A stretch of DNA of 64,000 nucleotides from Colwellia sp. PAMC 20917 (GCF_001767295.1 NZ_CP014944.1:62001-126000), one strand, 5' to 3'; shown: positions 50,180-57,902, counted from the first letter of the stretch. The notes: generated by a model not told the origin, from the sequence alone. Program-made: numbers and translations.

Positions 50180-50467
50180 TTACATATGTTTCAAATCCTG
50201 AAAGTTCTCAATTTTAATGTTTCTTAATTCTTCTACAAAGTGCGCTGCTTTGTATTTAACTGCTTCTCGCTGATAATGTTTCGCGCAGTTTTCTGGAATA
50301 AGAAAAAATTCTTCATCCTCATCCCAATCAAAGGCTTCTACGTAGTCGATTTCTATACTTCCTGACCCATCTTCTGAGTAACAAGCAAAGGCGACATCAT
50401 ACTATTTTGTTTCAGGCTGCTTGCTAAAGACAGACTCTAAATCGTCGATGATATGCTGAACTTTCAT
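50180..50467 (-). pseudogene. Cassette ORF of unknown function with in-frame amber codon
   Basis: The frame from the ATG at 50467 encodes 21 residues (KVQHIIDDLESVF...), then a TAG, then 73 more residues of good acidic protein sequence (IDYVEAFDWDEDEEFF...) to a TAA. Both parts are in one frame, so one base change explains the break. I do not recognise the family. When the IS110-type element is removed, the ATG lies directly behind an attC-like site, which marks this as a cassette gene. Readthrough of the amber is possible but unproven. Confidence 0.6.
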
Positions 50468-50500
50468 TTAGCTTCCTAGACACAATGACTCCCCACAAGG

Positions 50501-50579
50501 TGCTAGCCTCTAAATGTGGGTTAGTTTTACAAACCAGAGCCATAATATATGTGTCAACATTATCAAACAGAGGCTAGCA
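50501..50579 (+). promoter_or_regulatory. Inverted repeat that covers the transposase ribosome site
   Basis: tgctagcctct (50501-50511) is perfectly complementary to agaggctagca (50569-50579), which contains the AGAGG ribosome site and the A of the start codon. A transcript entering from outside would fold and hide the start. Confidence 0.65.
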
Positions 50580-51733
50580 TGATAAAACATAACATACTTT
50601 TCATTGGCTTAGATACCCATAAAACATTTACTGAAGTCGCTTATATTGAAGACCAACGTGGCGCTAAATCAACTCATCTAGGTAAAATACTCAGTAATAA
50701 AGCCGCCTTTAAAAAACTCGCACGACAATTACAATCAAAATATCCAGATGCCACACTTCATTTTGTTTACGAAGCAGGTCCTTGTGGCTATTGGATTTAC
50801 CGCTTTCTCACCAGCCTTAATCATTGTTGCTATGTCATCGCACCTTCTCTTATCCCTAAAAAACCAGGAGATAAAATCAAAACCGATAAACGTGATGCGC
50901 TCAAACTTGCAAAGCTGCTCAAGTCTGAAGACTTAACATCTATCTATGTCCCTGAGCCCGAAGATGAAGCCGTACGGGACTTATCTCGGGCACGAGAAAC
51001 AGGCATGAAAGACTTAAAGGATGCTAAATATCAACTTAAAGCATTGTTATTACGTAACAACATTAACAGCAAAATAAAAGATAACTGGTCATTACAACAT
51101 TTGCGTTGGCTCGCTGAATTAGTATTACCTCATCCTTGTCAGCAAATTGTTTTGCAAGAAGCGGTTTTAACCATTAATGAACGACTAAAACGCTTAAAAA
51201 GGCTGGATAATGAATTAACACATCAAGTGAAAAACTGGCGGTTTTATCCTGTAGTTAAAGCGATACAGGCGCTCCGTGGTGTGAGGTTATTAGTCGCCAC
51301 AGGAGTGATTGCCGAACTAGGTGACTTATCACGGTTCGACCATCCCAGAAAATTAATGAGTTACCTTGGTCTTGTACCAAGTGAACATTCAAGTGGCGAT
51401 AAACGCCATTTAGGTGCTATTACCAAATGCGGTAACAGCCGTGCAAGACGACTACTGGTCGAAGGTGCACATTCGTATAAACACAACGCCAATATTTCAA
51501 AAGAAATGCAATTAAGACAAGAAGGCTTAAGCAAAGAAATTATTGATATGGCTTGGCAAGCTCAACTGAGGTTGTGCCGCCGCTATCAACGACTCATGCA
51601 TAAAGGCAAACATCGTAATGTGGTCGTTACGGCCATCGCCAGAGAAATGATCGCTTATATTTGGGCTATTTCTCGCGAGGTAGTGCTACCAAAAATTGAT
51701 GTGAAGCTAAGAATATCGACAGTACCTGCATGA
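50579..51733 (+). CDS. IS110-family DEDD transposase
   Basis: A 384-residue RNA-guided recombinase. The N-terminal RuvC-like DEDD domain shows IGLDTHK (D), VYEAGPCG (E) and KTDKRDALKLAKLL (D-x-x-D). The C-terminal Tnp20 domain holds RGVRLLVATGVIAELGDLSRF and SGDKRHLGAITKCGNSRARRLL with the likely catalytic serine. The ATG at 50579 has AGAGG at the right distance; an ATG 30 bases upstream lacks a site. Intact and probably functional. Confidence 0.93.
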   Translation: MIKHNILFIGLDTHKTFTEVAYIEDQRGAKSTHLGKILSNKAAFKKLARQLQSKYPDATLHFVYEAGPCGYWIYRFLTSLNHCCYVIAPSLIPKKPGDKIKTDKRDALKLAKLLKSEDLTSIYVPEPEDEAVRDLSRARETGMKDLKDAKYQLKALLLRNNINSKIKDNWSLQHLRWLAELVLPHPCQQIVLQEAVLTINERLKRLKRLDNELTHQVKNWRFYPVVKAIQALRGVRLLVATGVIAELGDLSRFDHPRKLMSYLGLVPSEHSSGDKRHLGAITKCGNSRARRLLVEGAHSYKHNANISKEMQLRQEGLSKEIIDMAWQAQLRLCRRYQRLMHKGKHRNVVVTAIAREMIAYIWAISREVVLPKIDVKLRISTVPA

Positions 51734-52041
51734 ATAAAAGTTTTGAGTTAGCGCATGGGATCAAGCATCGGGTGTGGCACAATCACCGACGGCGTTAGGA
51801 CGGCAATAGCCTAACGGCTATTGAACCGCGAACATAGACTGAAGACAGGTGCCACGACGAAATGAGTAAGGTAGGCGCTGCTAGCAAACAAGTTAGTAAT
51901 TCACGAATATCAGCATGATAACCGACGAAATTACTTGCTTCATTCTATGCGTTAACTCACTTAATACTAAAAGTGAATACAATGATTCTGAAATTAATGA
52001 ACAAGGATCAGTGTATTTAACTTGACGTGGGGAGTCATACC
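51734..52041 (+). ncRNA. Candidate bridge/seek RNA region of the IS1111-group element
   Basis: About 300 non-coding bases lie between the transposase stop and the right end. In the IS1111 group the target-choosing RNA is encoded here. The segment 51791-51800 (ggcgttagga) equals ten bases of the attC insertion target as rebuilt from the flanks, and 51810-51816 (cctaacg) equals the other strand; the two form a 7-bp hairpin. RNA ends cannot be set from sequence. Confidence 0.6.
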
Positions 52042-52135
52042 AACGCCCAATTAACGGGCTAAAAATAGTTGGTTAAAATTAGCAACGAAGGAGCAAAAGC
52101 CAACTACTTTTCTCCTTGTTTAACAGCATGTTATA
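52042..52135 (-). other. attC-like recombination site 1 (interrupted by the IS)
   Basis: Read on the minus strand, the site begins at the stop codon of the lipoprotein gene with tataaca, has two imperfectly paired arms around ggagcaaaagc/aaggaga and taaccaact/agttggct, and ends ttaattgggcgtt, continuing across the IS as aggaagc. This gives an R box GTTAGGA next to the cut. Length and layout match attC sites of marine chromosomal integrons. Confidence 0.7.
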
Positions 52136-52136
52136 G

Positions 52137-52583
52137 CTAAACTTCACGTTTAGGGCAATTTTCCAAGTACTTAGTCTCAGTTGGGTTTCTACTAGTCGAA
52201 AAATCCATACGGACAGAAGTTAAAACTGGCGTATTATTTTTATTTTTCTCTGTTGCTTGCCACTTCCATTTAACTAGCGCGGCGGCGGCATTATTATCAA
52301 ATACACCTTTAGGATATGATGAGCGAATCTTATACCCTTTAGCTTTTCCATTTTGATCAATGCCAACGATCAAATCAACACAACCTGATATATTATTTCT
52401 TGCAGCTGAAACTGGGTATCTTGGATCAATTCTTTTTGCAACACTCCAATATTCTTCAACGAGTTTAACTTGTTCTTTACCTGATAAGTCAAGGTAATCA
52501 ATTTTAGTTTCTTCAACTTTAGTTGTTGAAGTACAGGAAACCACAAAAAGTGCAAGTGGCAGTAATAGATATGATTTATTCAA
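52137..52583 (-). CDS. Lipoprotein with TonB C-terminal-like domain (cassette gene)
   Basis: A 148-residue predicted lipoprotein. LPLALFVVSCTSTTK is a lipobox with cysteine at 17. Residues 50-130 (DPRYPVSAARNNISGCVDLIVGIDQNGKAKGYKI...AAALVKWKW) match the TonB C-terminal domain, which normally contacts outer-membrane receptors; the rest of TonB (membrane helix, Pro-rich region) is absent. Its stop codon abuts attC-like site 1 and attC-like site 2 lies just upstream of its start, so it is one complete integron-type cassette. Confidence 0.78.
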   Translation of the reverse strand: MNKSYLLLPLALFVVSCTSTTKVEETKIDYLDLSGKEQVKLVEEYWSVAKRIDPRYPVSAARNNISGCVDLIVGIDQNGKAKGYKIRSSYPKGVFDNNAAAALVKWKWQATEKNKNNTPVLTSVRMDFSTSRNPTETKYLENCPKREV

Positions 52584-52599
52584 AGCTTTCTCCTTTAGC

Positions 52600-52694
52600 T
52601 CTAACGCCGCAATAAGCGGCTAAAAATGGTTGGCTATAATGTGAACGAAGTGAAACAGCCAGCTGTTTTTTGTCCATTTAATTGCCTTGTTATA
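52600..52694 (-). other. attC-like recombination site 2
   Basis: Read on the minus strand it starts tataacaaggcaatta, has paired inner arms (aacagctggctgt / tagccaacca), and ends ttattgcggcgttagag. The R box GTTAGAG agrees with GTTRRRY at six of seven positions. Same orientation and size as site 1. Confidence 0.72.
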
Positions 52695-52743
52695 TATTTT
52701 ATACCATAATCTAATATATATTGGTACAAACAAGGGTTTCATT

Positions 52744-52983
52744 ATGGCTAAAAATACTAGCGTCACACTAGGCGATCACTTTGATCAGTTTATTAACCAA
52801 CAACTTAACACAGGTCGTTACGGTTCAGCGAGTGAAATTGTTCGAGCTGGGTTAAGAGCTTTAGAAGATCAAGAGACTAAACTATTAAATTTACGCAATA
52901 TGCTTATTCAAGGTGAACAAAGCGGTATAGCTGATTACAGTTATGATTCTTTATTAACAGAATTAGATAACGAAAATCACTAA
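52744..52983 (+). CDS. parD: ParD-like antitoxin
   Basis: A 79-residue ribbon-helix-helix antitoxin. KNTSVTLGDHFDQFINQQLNTGRYGSASEIVRAGLRALED is the ParD/CopG DNA-binding and dimerisation part; the acidic C-terminus wraps the toxin. ATG at 52744 follows an AAGGG site. The stop codon shares one base with the ATG of the toxin gene, the standard coupling. It is opposite in direction to the neighbouring cassette genes, so it needs its own promoter; toxin-antitoxin cassettes are often placed this way. Confidence 0.9.
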   Translation: MAKNTSVTLGDHFDQFINQQLNTGRYGSASEIVRAGLRALEDQETKLLNLRNMLIQGEQSGIADYSYDSLLTELDNENH

Positions 52984-53276
52984 TGAAAAAATTAGTATTA
53001 TCCGCTAAAGCGAAATCAGATTTAATTAAAATAGCTCTATACACTCAACTTACATGGGGAACCACGCAACGAAATGATTATTTAAAAATATTAGATAGCA
53101 CATTTCGATTATTAGCTGAGGAGCCAGAGTTAGGAATAAACTGTGATTACATCAGAGAGGGTTACAGTAAATATCCTCAAGCTAGCCACGTAATTTATTA
53201 CAAAGAACATAAAGTAAATCAAATATTAATTGTACGTGTGCTGCATAAAAGTATGGATGTTAACTCTGCTATCTAG
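52983..53276 (+). CDS. parE: ParE/RelE-family toxin
   Basis: A 97-residue toxin of the RelE/ParE fold. LVLSAKAKSDLIKIALYTQLTWGTTQRNDYL and the C-terminal HVIYYKEHKVNQILIVRVLHKSMD are typical of ParE, which blocks DNA gyrase. Coupled with the ParD-like gene by a one-base overlap. The pair probably stabilises the cassette array. A truncated IS begins eight bases after the stop. Confidence 0.9.
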   Translation: MKKLVLSAKAKSDLIKIALYTQLTWGTTQRNDYLKILDSTFRLLAEEPELGINCDYIREGYSKYPQASHVIYYKEHKVNQILIVRVLHKSMDVNSAI

Positions 53277-53284
53277 AAAAATAT

Positions 53285-53487
53285 AGACACAATGACCCCC
53301 CACAAGGTGCTAGCCTCTAAATGTGGGTTAGTTTTACAAACCAGAGCCATAATATATGTGTCAACATTATCAAACAGAGGCTAGCATGATAAAACATAAC
53401 ATACTTTTCATTGGCTTAGATACCCATAAAACATTTACTGAAGTCGCTTATATTGAAGACCAACGTGGCGCTAAATCAACTCATCTA
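53285..53487 (+). mobile_element. Truncated second copy of the IS1111-group element
   Basis: These 203 bases equal 50478-50680 of the complete copy except one C for T in the left inverted repeat. The copy holds the left end, the hairpin and the first 36 codons from the transposase ATG, then stops abruptly inside the gene and continues into the cyclotransferase-like gene. The remaining 1360 bases and the right end are missing. Confidence 0.92.
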
Positions 53488-54006
53488 AGCACAGTCTTTT
53501 TGAATAGTGTGTGGACGATACATTGCCCGTTCTTTTGTTTCTCTCTCTTTATTTGGATCCTCTATACAGACAACAGATTCGATAATAGCGAGGTAATCCA
53601 ACGGTAGCTTTGTTTCTTTTGCCCCAACAATGACGTGATTTAGGTACCAAGTATATGGTTTTAATGAAGGGTCTATTTTAATTGCGCAATAAATTAGTGC
53701 TTCGAACGTTTTTCCCTGTTCATTTATTACGGATACTGTTTTTTCATTATACCCAGACCCTAAACTTTCCGCTCTATCTAAAATGGGTTTCTCATTTTCA
53801 TCTATCTCAAAAAGAGCGCCTACGACCACGTCATCACTATTATTCGTATAAAAAGAGTCGCATTTACCTGATCCATCTTTGCCACTCATATTAAAACGCA
53901 ACTGATGATTTTTAAGACTTACTGTGTCAATTTTTTGGGCACTTGGCACCCTTTGTTGAAGTCTTATAAGGGACATGTTTGAACCATATGCAAAATACTT
54001 CATCAA
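53485..54006 (-). CDS. Gamma-glutamylcyclotransferase-like (AIG2/GGCT) protein
   Basis: A 173-residue GGCT-fold protein. KYFAYGSNMSLIRLQQR is the conserved YGSN substrate loop, VVGALFEIDENEKPILDRAE holds the catalytic glutamate. Proteins of this family are common in chromosomal integron cassettes. The stop codon TAG lies in the truncated IS: the last native codon is at 53488, so the original C-terminus and the gene's own attC site were probably deleted when the IS was cut. The missing end is likely short, because the length is near normal. Confidence 0.82.
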   Translation of the reverse strand: MMKYFAYGSNMSLIRLQQRVPSAQKIDTVSLKNHQLRFNMSGKDGSGKCDSFYTNNSDDVVVGALFEIDENEKPILDRAESLGSGYNEKTVSVINEQGKTFEALIYCAIKIDPSLKPYTWYLNHVIVGAKETKLPLDYLAIIESVVCIEDPNKERETKERAMYRPHTIQKDCA

Positions 54007-54292
54007 AACTCCTCTGCGATTAATACCTGATCAACAGGCAAATAATTATTGGTTAAAAATATAGAACACAAACATTTAACTATTTATTGTTTGAAATTCT
54101 ATGACATCGGCTTAAAGGGTAACAAAAAAACATTAGCTTTTACATGTTCGTATTGCTTATATGTTTACGCTTGGGATGGCTTAACCGTTAGTATGGAGCT
54201 TAACTCAAATAAGTCATTTTGATTTTTCATATAAACTACTCGAAAAATCAAAGCATACATTACCCCAGCACTTAGTTTATATAAGATGTTTA

Positions 54293-55143
54293 TTAATCTA
54301 AGGGTAATGCGATAACAAATTGTGTAGATTCATCAACCGTACTAAAACAGGTAACTTTACCGTTCAAACTTTGAGTGACTAGGTTATAGAGAATACTTAG
54401 CCCTAGACCAGAACCTTTTTGCCGTTGCGTTGTATAAAAAGGTTCAAACACCTTTTCTATCTTTCCCACTTCAATACCACAACCATTATCTTGCACAGTA
54501 AGCATTAGCATTTCATTTTGTACTTTAAAACTGATTTTTATTTGACCATTAATTATTTCTTTAAATGCATGAGTTAAGGCGTTATCAATCAAAATAGTTA
54601 CTATTTGTGCAATCGTACCTGGTGATGTTAAAAGGGGTAAGGTTTCATCTCCTGATAAAAATATTTTTATATTCTTTTCACTAACCCGAGACGACAATGT
54701 CGAAATAATATCATTTAAATATTTAAAGAAATTAATTGTGCGTTTTTCGTCATTTGATTGGTCAACGGCTATCCTCTGAAAATTCCTTAGCAATTCAGAG
54801 GCCCGCTCTAAATTACGTAAAATTATATCGCTACTACCAATCAAGCTGTTACATTGATTAACAAACGCTGTTCTTCTAATTTTTCCACTTTCCACCGCTT
54901 TTTTAATCAGTTGCGCGCTATGTTCTAAATTACTAGCCCCCGTTACAGCAATACCAAGAGGCGTATTAATCTCATGGGCAACACCGGCAACTAAATTACC
55001 TAAGGCCGCCATTTTTTCAGACTCAACAAGCTGGTCTTGTGTTGACTTTAATGACTCAAATGCTACGGCTAATTTTTTGTAAGTTTGACTTAGCTCTTTC
55101 GTACGCTCTTCAACTTTTTCTTCTAATTCATCTCGAGCTTTAC
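54293..55143 (-). pseudogene. Sensor histidine kinase, 3' part (split by IS200/IS605 element)
   Basis: The kinase core of the interrupted gene: coiled coil (KARDELEEKVEERTKEL), HisKA with the phosphorylated histidine in GVAHEINTPLG, and HATPase with N box TILIDNALTHAF, G1 DNGCGIE and G2 KGSGLGLSI. Rejoined to 56999-57902 the gene has 1755 bases and 584 residues in one frame. A GTG at 55165, inside the IS end, opens a frame into this part, so the core could still be made alone. Confidence 0.88.
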
Positions 55144-55216
55144 CGAAATCGGCGAAAAGCCCCACCGCTTGCGGTGAGGGATGGATAGCCGAGATTGCAT
55201 AGCAATCTAATGCGGC

Positions 55217-55630
55217 CTATCTTGCTGCTCGATTGTATTGCTTAAGAACCTCTATCGGCGCTCCGCCGACAGAGCATGCATAATAACCAGAGCTCCAAAG
55301 TGCATTCTACCTCCAAGCTACCTGATTTAACTGCGGAAACCACAACTTCATCTCTCGACCTGTAATACTTTTTAAAACATTAACTAATCGTGAAATTGAA
55401 ATAGAAGGCAGGTAAGAGATAATCATGTGAACATGATCTGACTCCCCATTAAACTCAACCAATTCTGACTTTAGTTTTAAACATTCTCTTTTTATTATAA
55501 AGTTCATTTTATATAACATCTCGCTCGTAAACTTCCGCTCACGATATTTAGTAACAAATATAATGTGAGCTTGAATTAAATACGAAGAATGAGCGCTCTT
55601 TTTATATTTCATACAGACACTTATTGACAC
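55217..55630 (-). pseudogene. tnpA: TnpA (Y1 HUH transposase) with in-frame amber codon
   Basis: The frame encodes 107 residues ending VAWR, then TAG (55307-55309), then 29 further residues in the same frame (NALWSSGYYACSVGGAPIEV...) to a second TAG. ESDHVHMII supplies the HUH metal site before the stop; the catalytic tyrosine in VLKQYNR is after it. Total length would match a normal TnpA of about 137 residues. Without readthrough the enzyme lacks its nucleophile and the element cannot move by itself. Confidence 0.82.
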
Positions 55631-55658
55631 TGGTTATTTATACAGTATAGTCGTCATT

Positions 55659-56960
55659 ATGAGTTTAATCAGCGTTTCGAAATTTAATATCGGTCAGACA
55701 ACACCTTTGCAAACAGAGTTGCGAAGAGAGTCAGCTCGCCTTTGGAACGATATGGTTAAACTGCACAAATTCATCCGAAAACGCCGATGGAAGTGGCCTT
55801 TTAGAGGTGATTTTGAAAAGCACTTTAAAAGTAAGTACCGACTTCATAGCCAGACAAACCAGGCGCTTATTAAAAAGTTCTTTGCTAACATCGAAACAAC
55901 CTCAGAGAATCGAAAAGCTGGCGATAAAAAAGCTCGTTATCCGTACCGTGACAGGAAGCACTTCCAGGTAGTAATGTACAAGGCTTCGGCGATAAAAAGA
56001 AAAGGTAACCGCGTCATTCTTTCAAACGGACTTGGAGTTAAAAAACTCATCGTTCGCATTCCAAAAGATATACCCATTGGTAAAATCACAGGGGCGGAGC
56101 TTAGTTTTCGGGAGCTTAGGCTCACGATAAAGCAAGATATCAAAACCATTAAGTCCGCTGGCAGCAACGTAGTTGCTGCTGACTTAGGTGTAATTCATCT
56201 TGCAGCGATGACCGATGGCGAAACGTCGGAGATCATAGTTGGTCGCGGTCTTCGCTCGTTAATTCAGTATAGAAACAAGAAGCTCGCTGAATTCTCAAGA
56301 CTGCTTTCAAAATGCAAGAAAGGGTCTAGACGGAGCCGAAAATTACGAGTAGCAAAAGCTAAAATGCTGTTCAGAAATGACAATCAGCAGCGCAATTTTC
56401 TCCATCATGCATCCAAGCAAATGATTGATTATTGCGTGAAACAACAAGCAGGTATGCTTGTTGTGGGCGATTGCATCAATATGAGTAAGAATGCTCGGAA
56501 AAAGAAGAAAGGCTCAAGACGTTCAAATCAAATGAACAGCAACAATCCCCTTGGGCAGCTACTCACCTATCTTAAATACAAAGGTAAATTCCAAGGTGTA
56601 GAGCTTGATAAAATAGGAGAGCAGTACACCACTCAGACTTGCCCGAAATGCGGTCATAGACACAAACCTTCGGGGCGCAATTACCAGTGTAAAAATCCAG
56701 AATGTGATTTCATTGGAGTGCGGGATTTGGTCGGTTCGGCCAACATTAAAAATAAATTCGAGAACGGTAGAATAGAAAAAGGATACCTTCTCCCGCCACT
56801 TGTGGCAAAGTATCGCAGACCTGTAAAAGTCCCTGTAATAAGGCTGAACTGCGTAGTCCATCTGACAGATGGCATGTTGCTTGATAACACCCTTGATGCG
56901 GCTCAGGCACTTTCGAGTGCAGGTGGTAAAACACCGTCTGAGCTATTTCACGTGGCCTGA
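55659..56960 (+). CDS. tnpB: TnpB RNA-guided nuclease
   Basis: A 433-residue TnpB, ancestor-type of Cas12. The N-terminal wedge/REC-like part is basic. RuvC-I is VVAADLGVIHLA (Asp about 174), RuvC-III is GVRDLVGSANI (Asp), and the zinc finger is CPKCGHRH...CKNPEC. In RuvC-II the usual glutamate is absent: the strand reads MLVVGDCINMS. A glutamate in KIGEQYTTQTCPKCG could be the replacement. It is opposite in direction to tnpA. The guide RNA should come from the tnpB 3' end and right end (about 56850-56998). Confidence 0.88.
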   Translation: MSLISVSKFNIGQTTPLQTELRRESARLWNDMVKLHKFIRKRRWKWPFRGDFEKHFKSKYRLHSQTNQALIKKFFANIETTSENRKAGDKKARYPYRDRKHFQVVMYKASAIKRKGNRVILSNGLGVKKLIVRIPKDIPIGKITGAELSFRELRLTIKQDIKTIKSAGSNVVAADLGVIHLAAMTDGETSEIIVGRGLRSLIQYRNKKLAEFSRLLSKCKKGSRRSRKLRVAKAKMLFRNDNQQRNFLHHASKQMIDYCVKQQAGMLVVGDCINMSKNARKKKKGSRRSNQMNSNNPLGQLLTYLKYKGKFQGVELDKIGEQYTTQTCPKCGHRHKPSGRNYQCKNPECDFIGVRDLVGSANIKNKFENGRIEKGYLLPPLVAKYRRPVKVPVIRLNCVVHLTDGMLLDNTLDAAQALSSAGGKTPSELFHVA

Positions 56961-56998
56961 TCAAGAATCCTCACCGCTTGCGGTGCAGGAGCTGTCAA

Positions 56999-57902
56999 TT
57001 AACTCGACCTGCATATTTTTTAATTCAGAAATGTCATCGTAAGTACCAACGATACCAATAACTTCATTAAACTCATTAATAATCGGTCGTTTAGAGGTGC
57101 GTAACCAGATGGTTTTTCCATTAGCATGGGTTTGAGGTTCTTCTGAAGCGATTAAATGCTCTCTTGAGGTCATTGTATGAGCGTCATCTGACCTATACAG
57201 CTCTGCCTGTTCAGGAAATATATCAAAATCAGTCACTCCAACAATGTCAGAAGGCGAATTAAGATGGGCATCATTTGAAAAAGCTTTATTACTTCCTAAA
57301 TAAACAGATTCTCTGTTTTTCCAAAAAACACGCTGTGGCATTAGGTTCAATACGGTTTGAAGCGTGTTGATTTGTGTACCTTTTTGCCTATTTGTATGGT
57401 CGGCAGAAAAAACATAATGAATAAATTGATAGAGCGGGCTAGATGTTTTAATCACGGTATTAGGCGTATTCGCTTGATAGCTAATTACACCTATAAGCTC
57501 ATCATCCACGGTAAAGGGTAACACAAAGCAATTATCGTCTTGAGAATCGCTAAAATCTGTTTTGTTTAAGAAACTAACAGTGACTTGGCTTTTACTTTGT
57601 TTTATTTCTTGTAATTGACGATTTAATAAACAAATAGTGTCGGGTAATTCGCTTTGATTTACATTAACAACGACACGCTCTTCACTTGGCTCATTATTTT
57701 GCGTGTTCAAACAGTAACTATTGTAATGTGACTTTTTATTTTGAATATCTTTGTAAACTACGGTAAAAATAAAGAATGGACTGTTCAAGAGCACTGACAG
57801 CTTTTTCATCGCGAAAGAGAAATGCTCTGTATTGGTGAAATTAGTTTCTGAATCTAATGATAATAAACGTATAAACTCTAATTGTTGTTCACTATTAGTC
57901 AC
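56999..57902 (-). pseudogene. Sensor histidine kinase, 5' part (split by IS200/IS605 element)
   Basis: The N-terminal 301 residues of the interrupted kinase. Residues 1-170 look like a GAF-type sensory domain (FAMKKLSVLLNSPFF, VLPFTVDDELIGVISYQ). Residues 190-290 are a PAS domain (VFWKNRESVYLGSNKAF, KTIWLRTSKRPI, IGIVGTYDDISE). There is no membrane segment, so the kinase was cytosolic. Beyond 56999 the frame runs 36 bases into the IS and stops at 56961, giving a kinase-less protein of 313 residues. Confidence 0.85.

Larger units (their letters stand above)
50478..52041 (+). mobile_element. IS110 family, IS1111-group insertion sequence inserted in an attC site
   Basis: Perfect 12-base sub-terminal inverted repeats, atgactccccac (50485-50496) and gtggggagtcat (52027-52038), lie 7 bases from the left end and 3 bases from the right end, the layout known for the IS1111 group. 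The ends follow from a second partial copy and from restoring the target: without 50478-52041 the flanks join as cttcct + aacgccc, a proper attC end. No target duplication is seen, as expected. Total 1564 bp. Confidence 0.85.
55144..56998 (+). mobile_element. IS200/IS605-family element inside a histidine kinase gene
   Basis: An 1855-bp element. The left end follows the target TTTAC (55139-55143) and the right end is TCAA (56995-56998), the same kind of left and right cleavage sequences as in IS608. Imperfect hairpins with the core caccgc-tt-gcggtg lie 19 bases from the left end and 10 from the right end. It carries divergent tnpA and tnpB. No target duplication. Removing it restores the kinase reading frame exactly. 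Confidence 0.88.

Noticed and set aside
53356-53607. 83-residue plus-strand ORF beginning like the IS110-type transposase
   Set aside because: It is the truncated start of the second IS copy read on into the antisense of the GGCT-like gene. Not an independent gene.
54007-54292. A further attC-like site between the GGCT-like gene and the kinase
   Set aside because: No paired arms with R and L boxes could be found; the stretch looks non-coding without structure.
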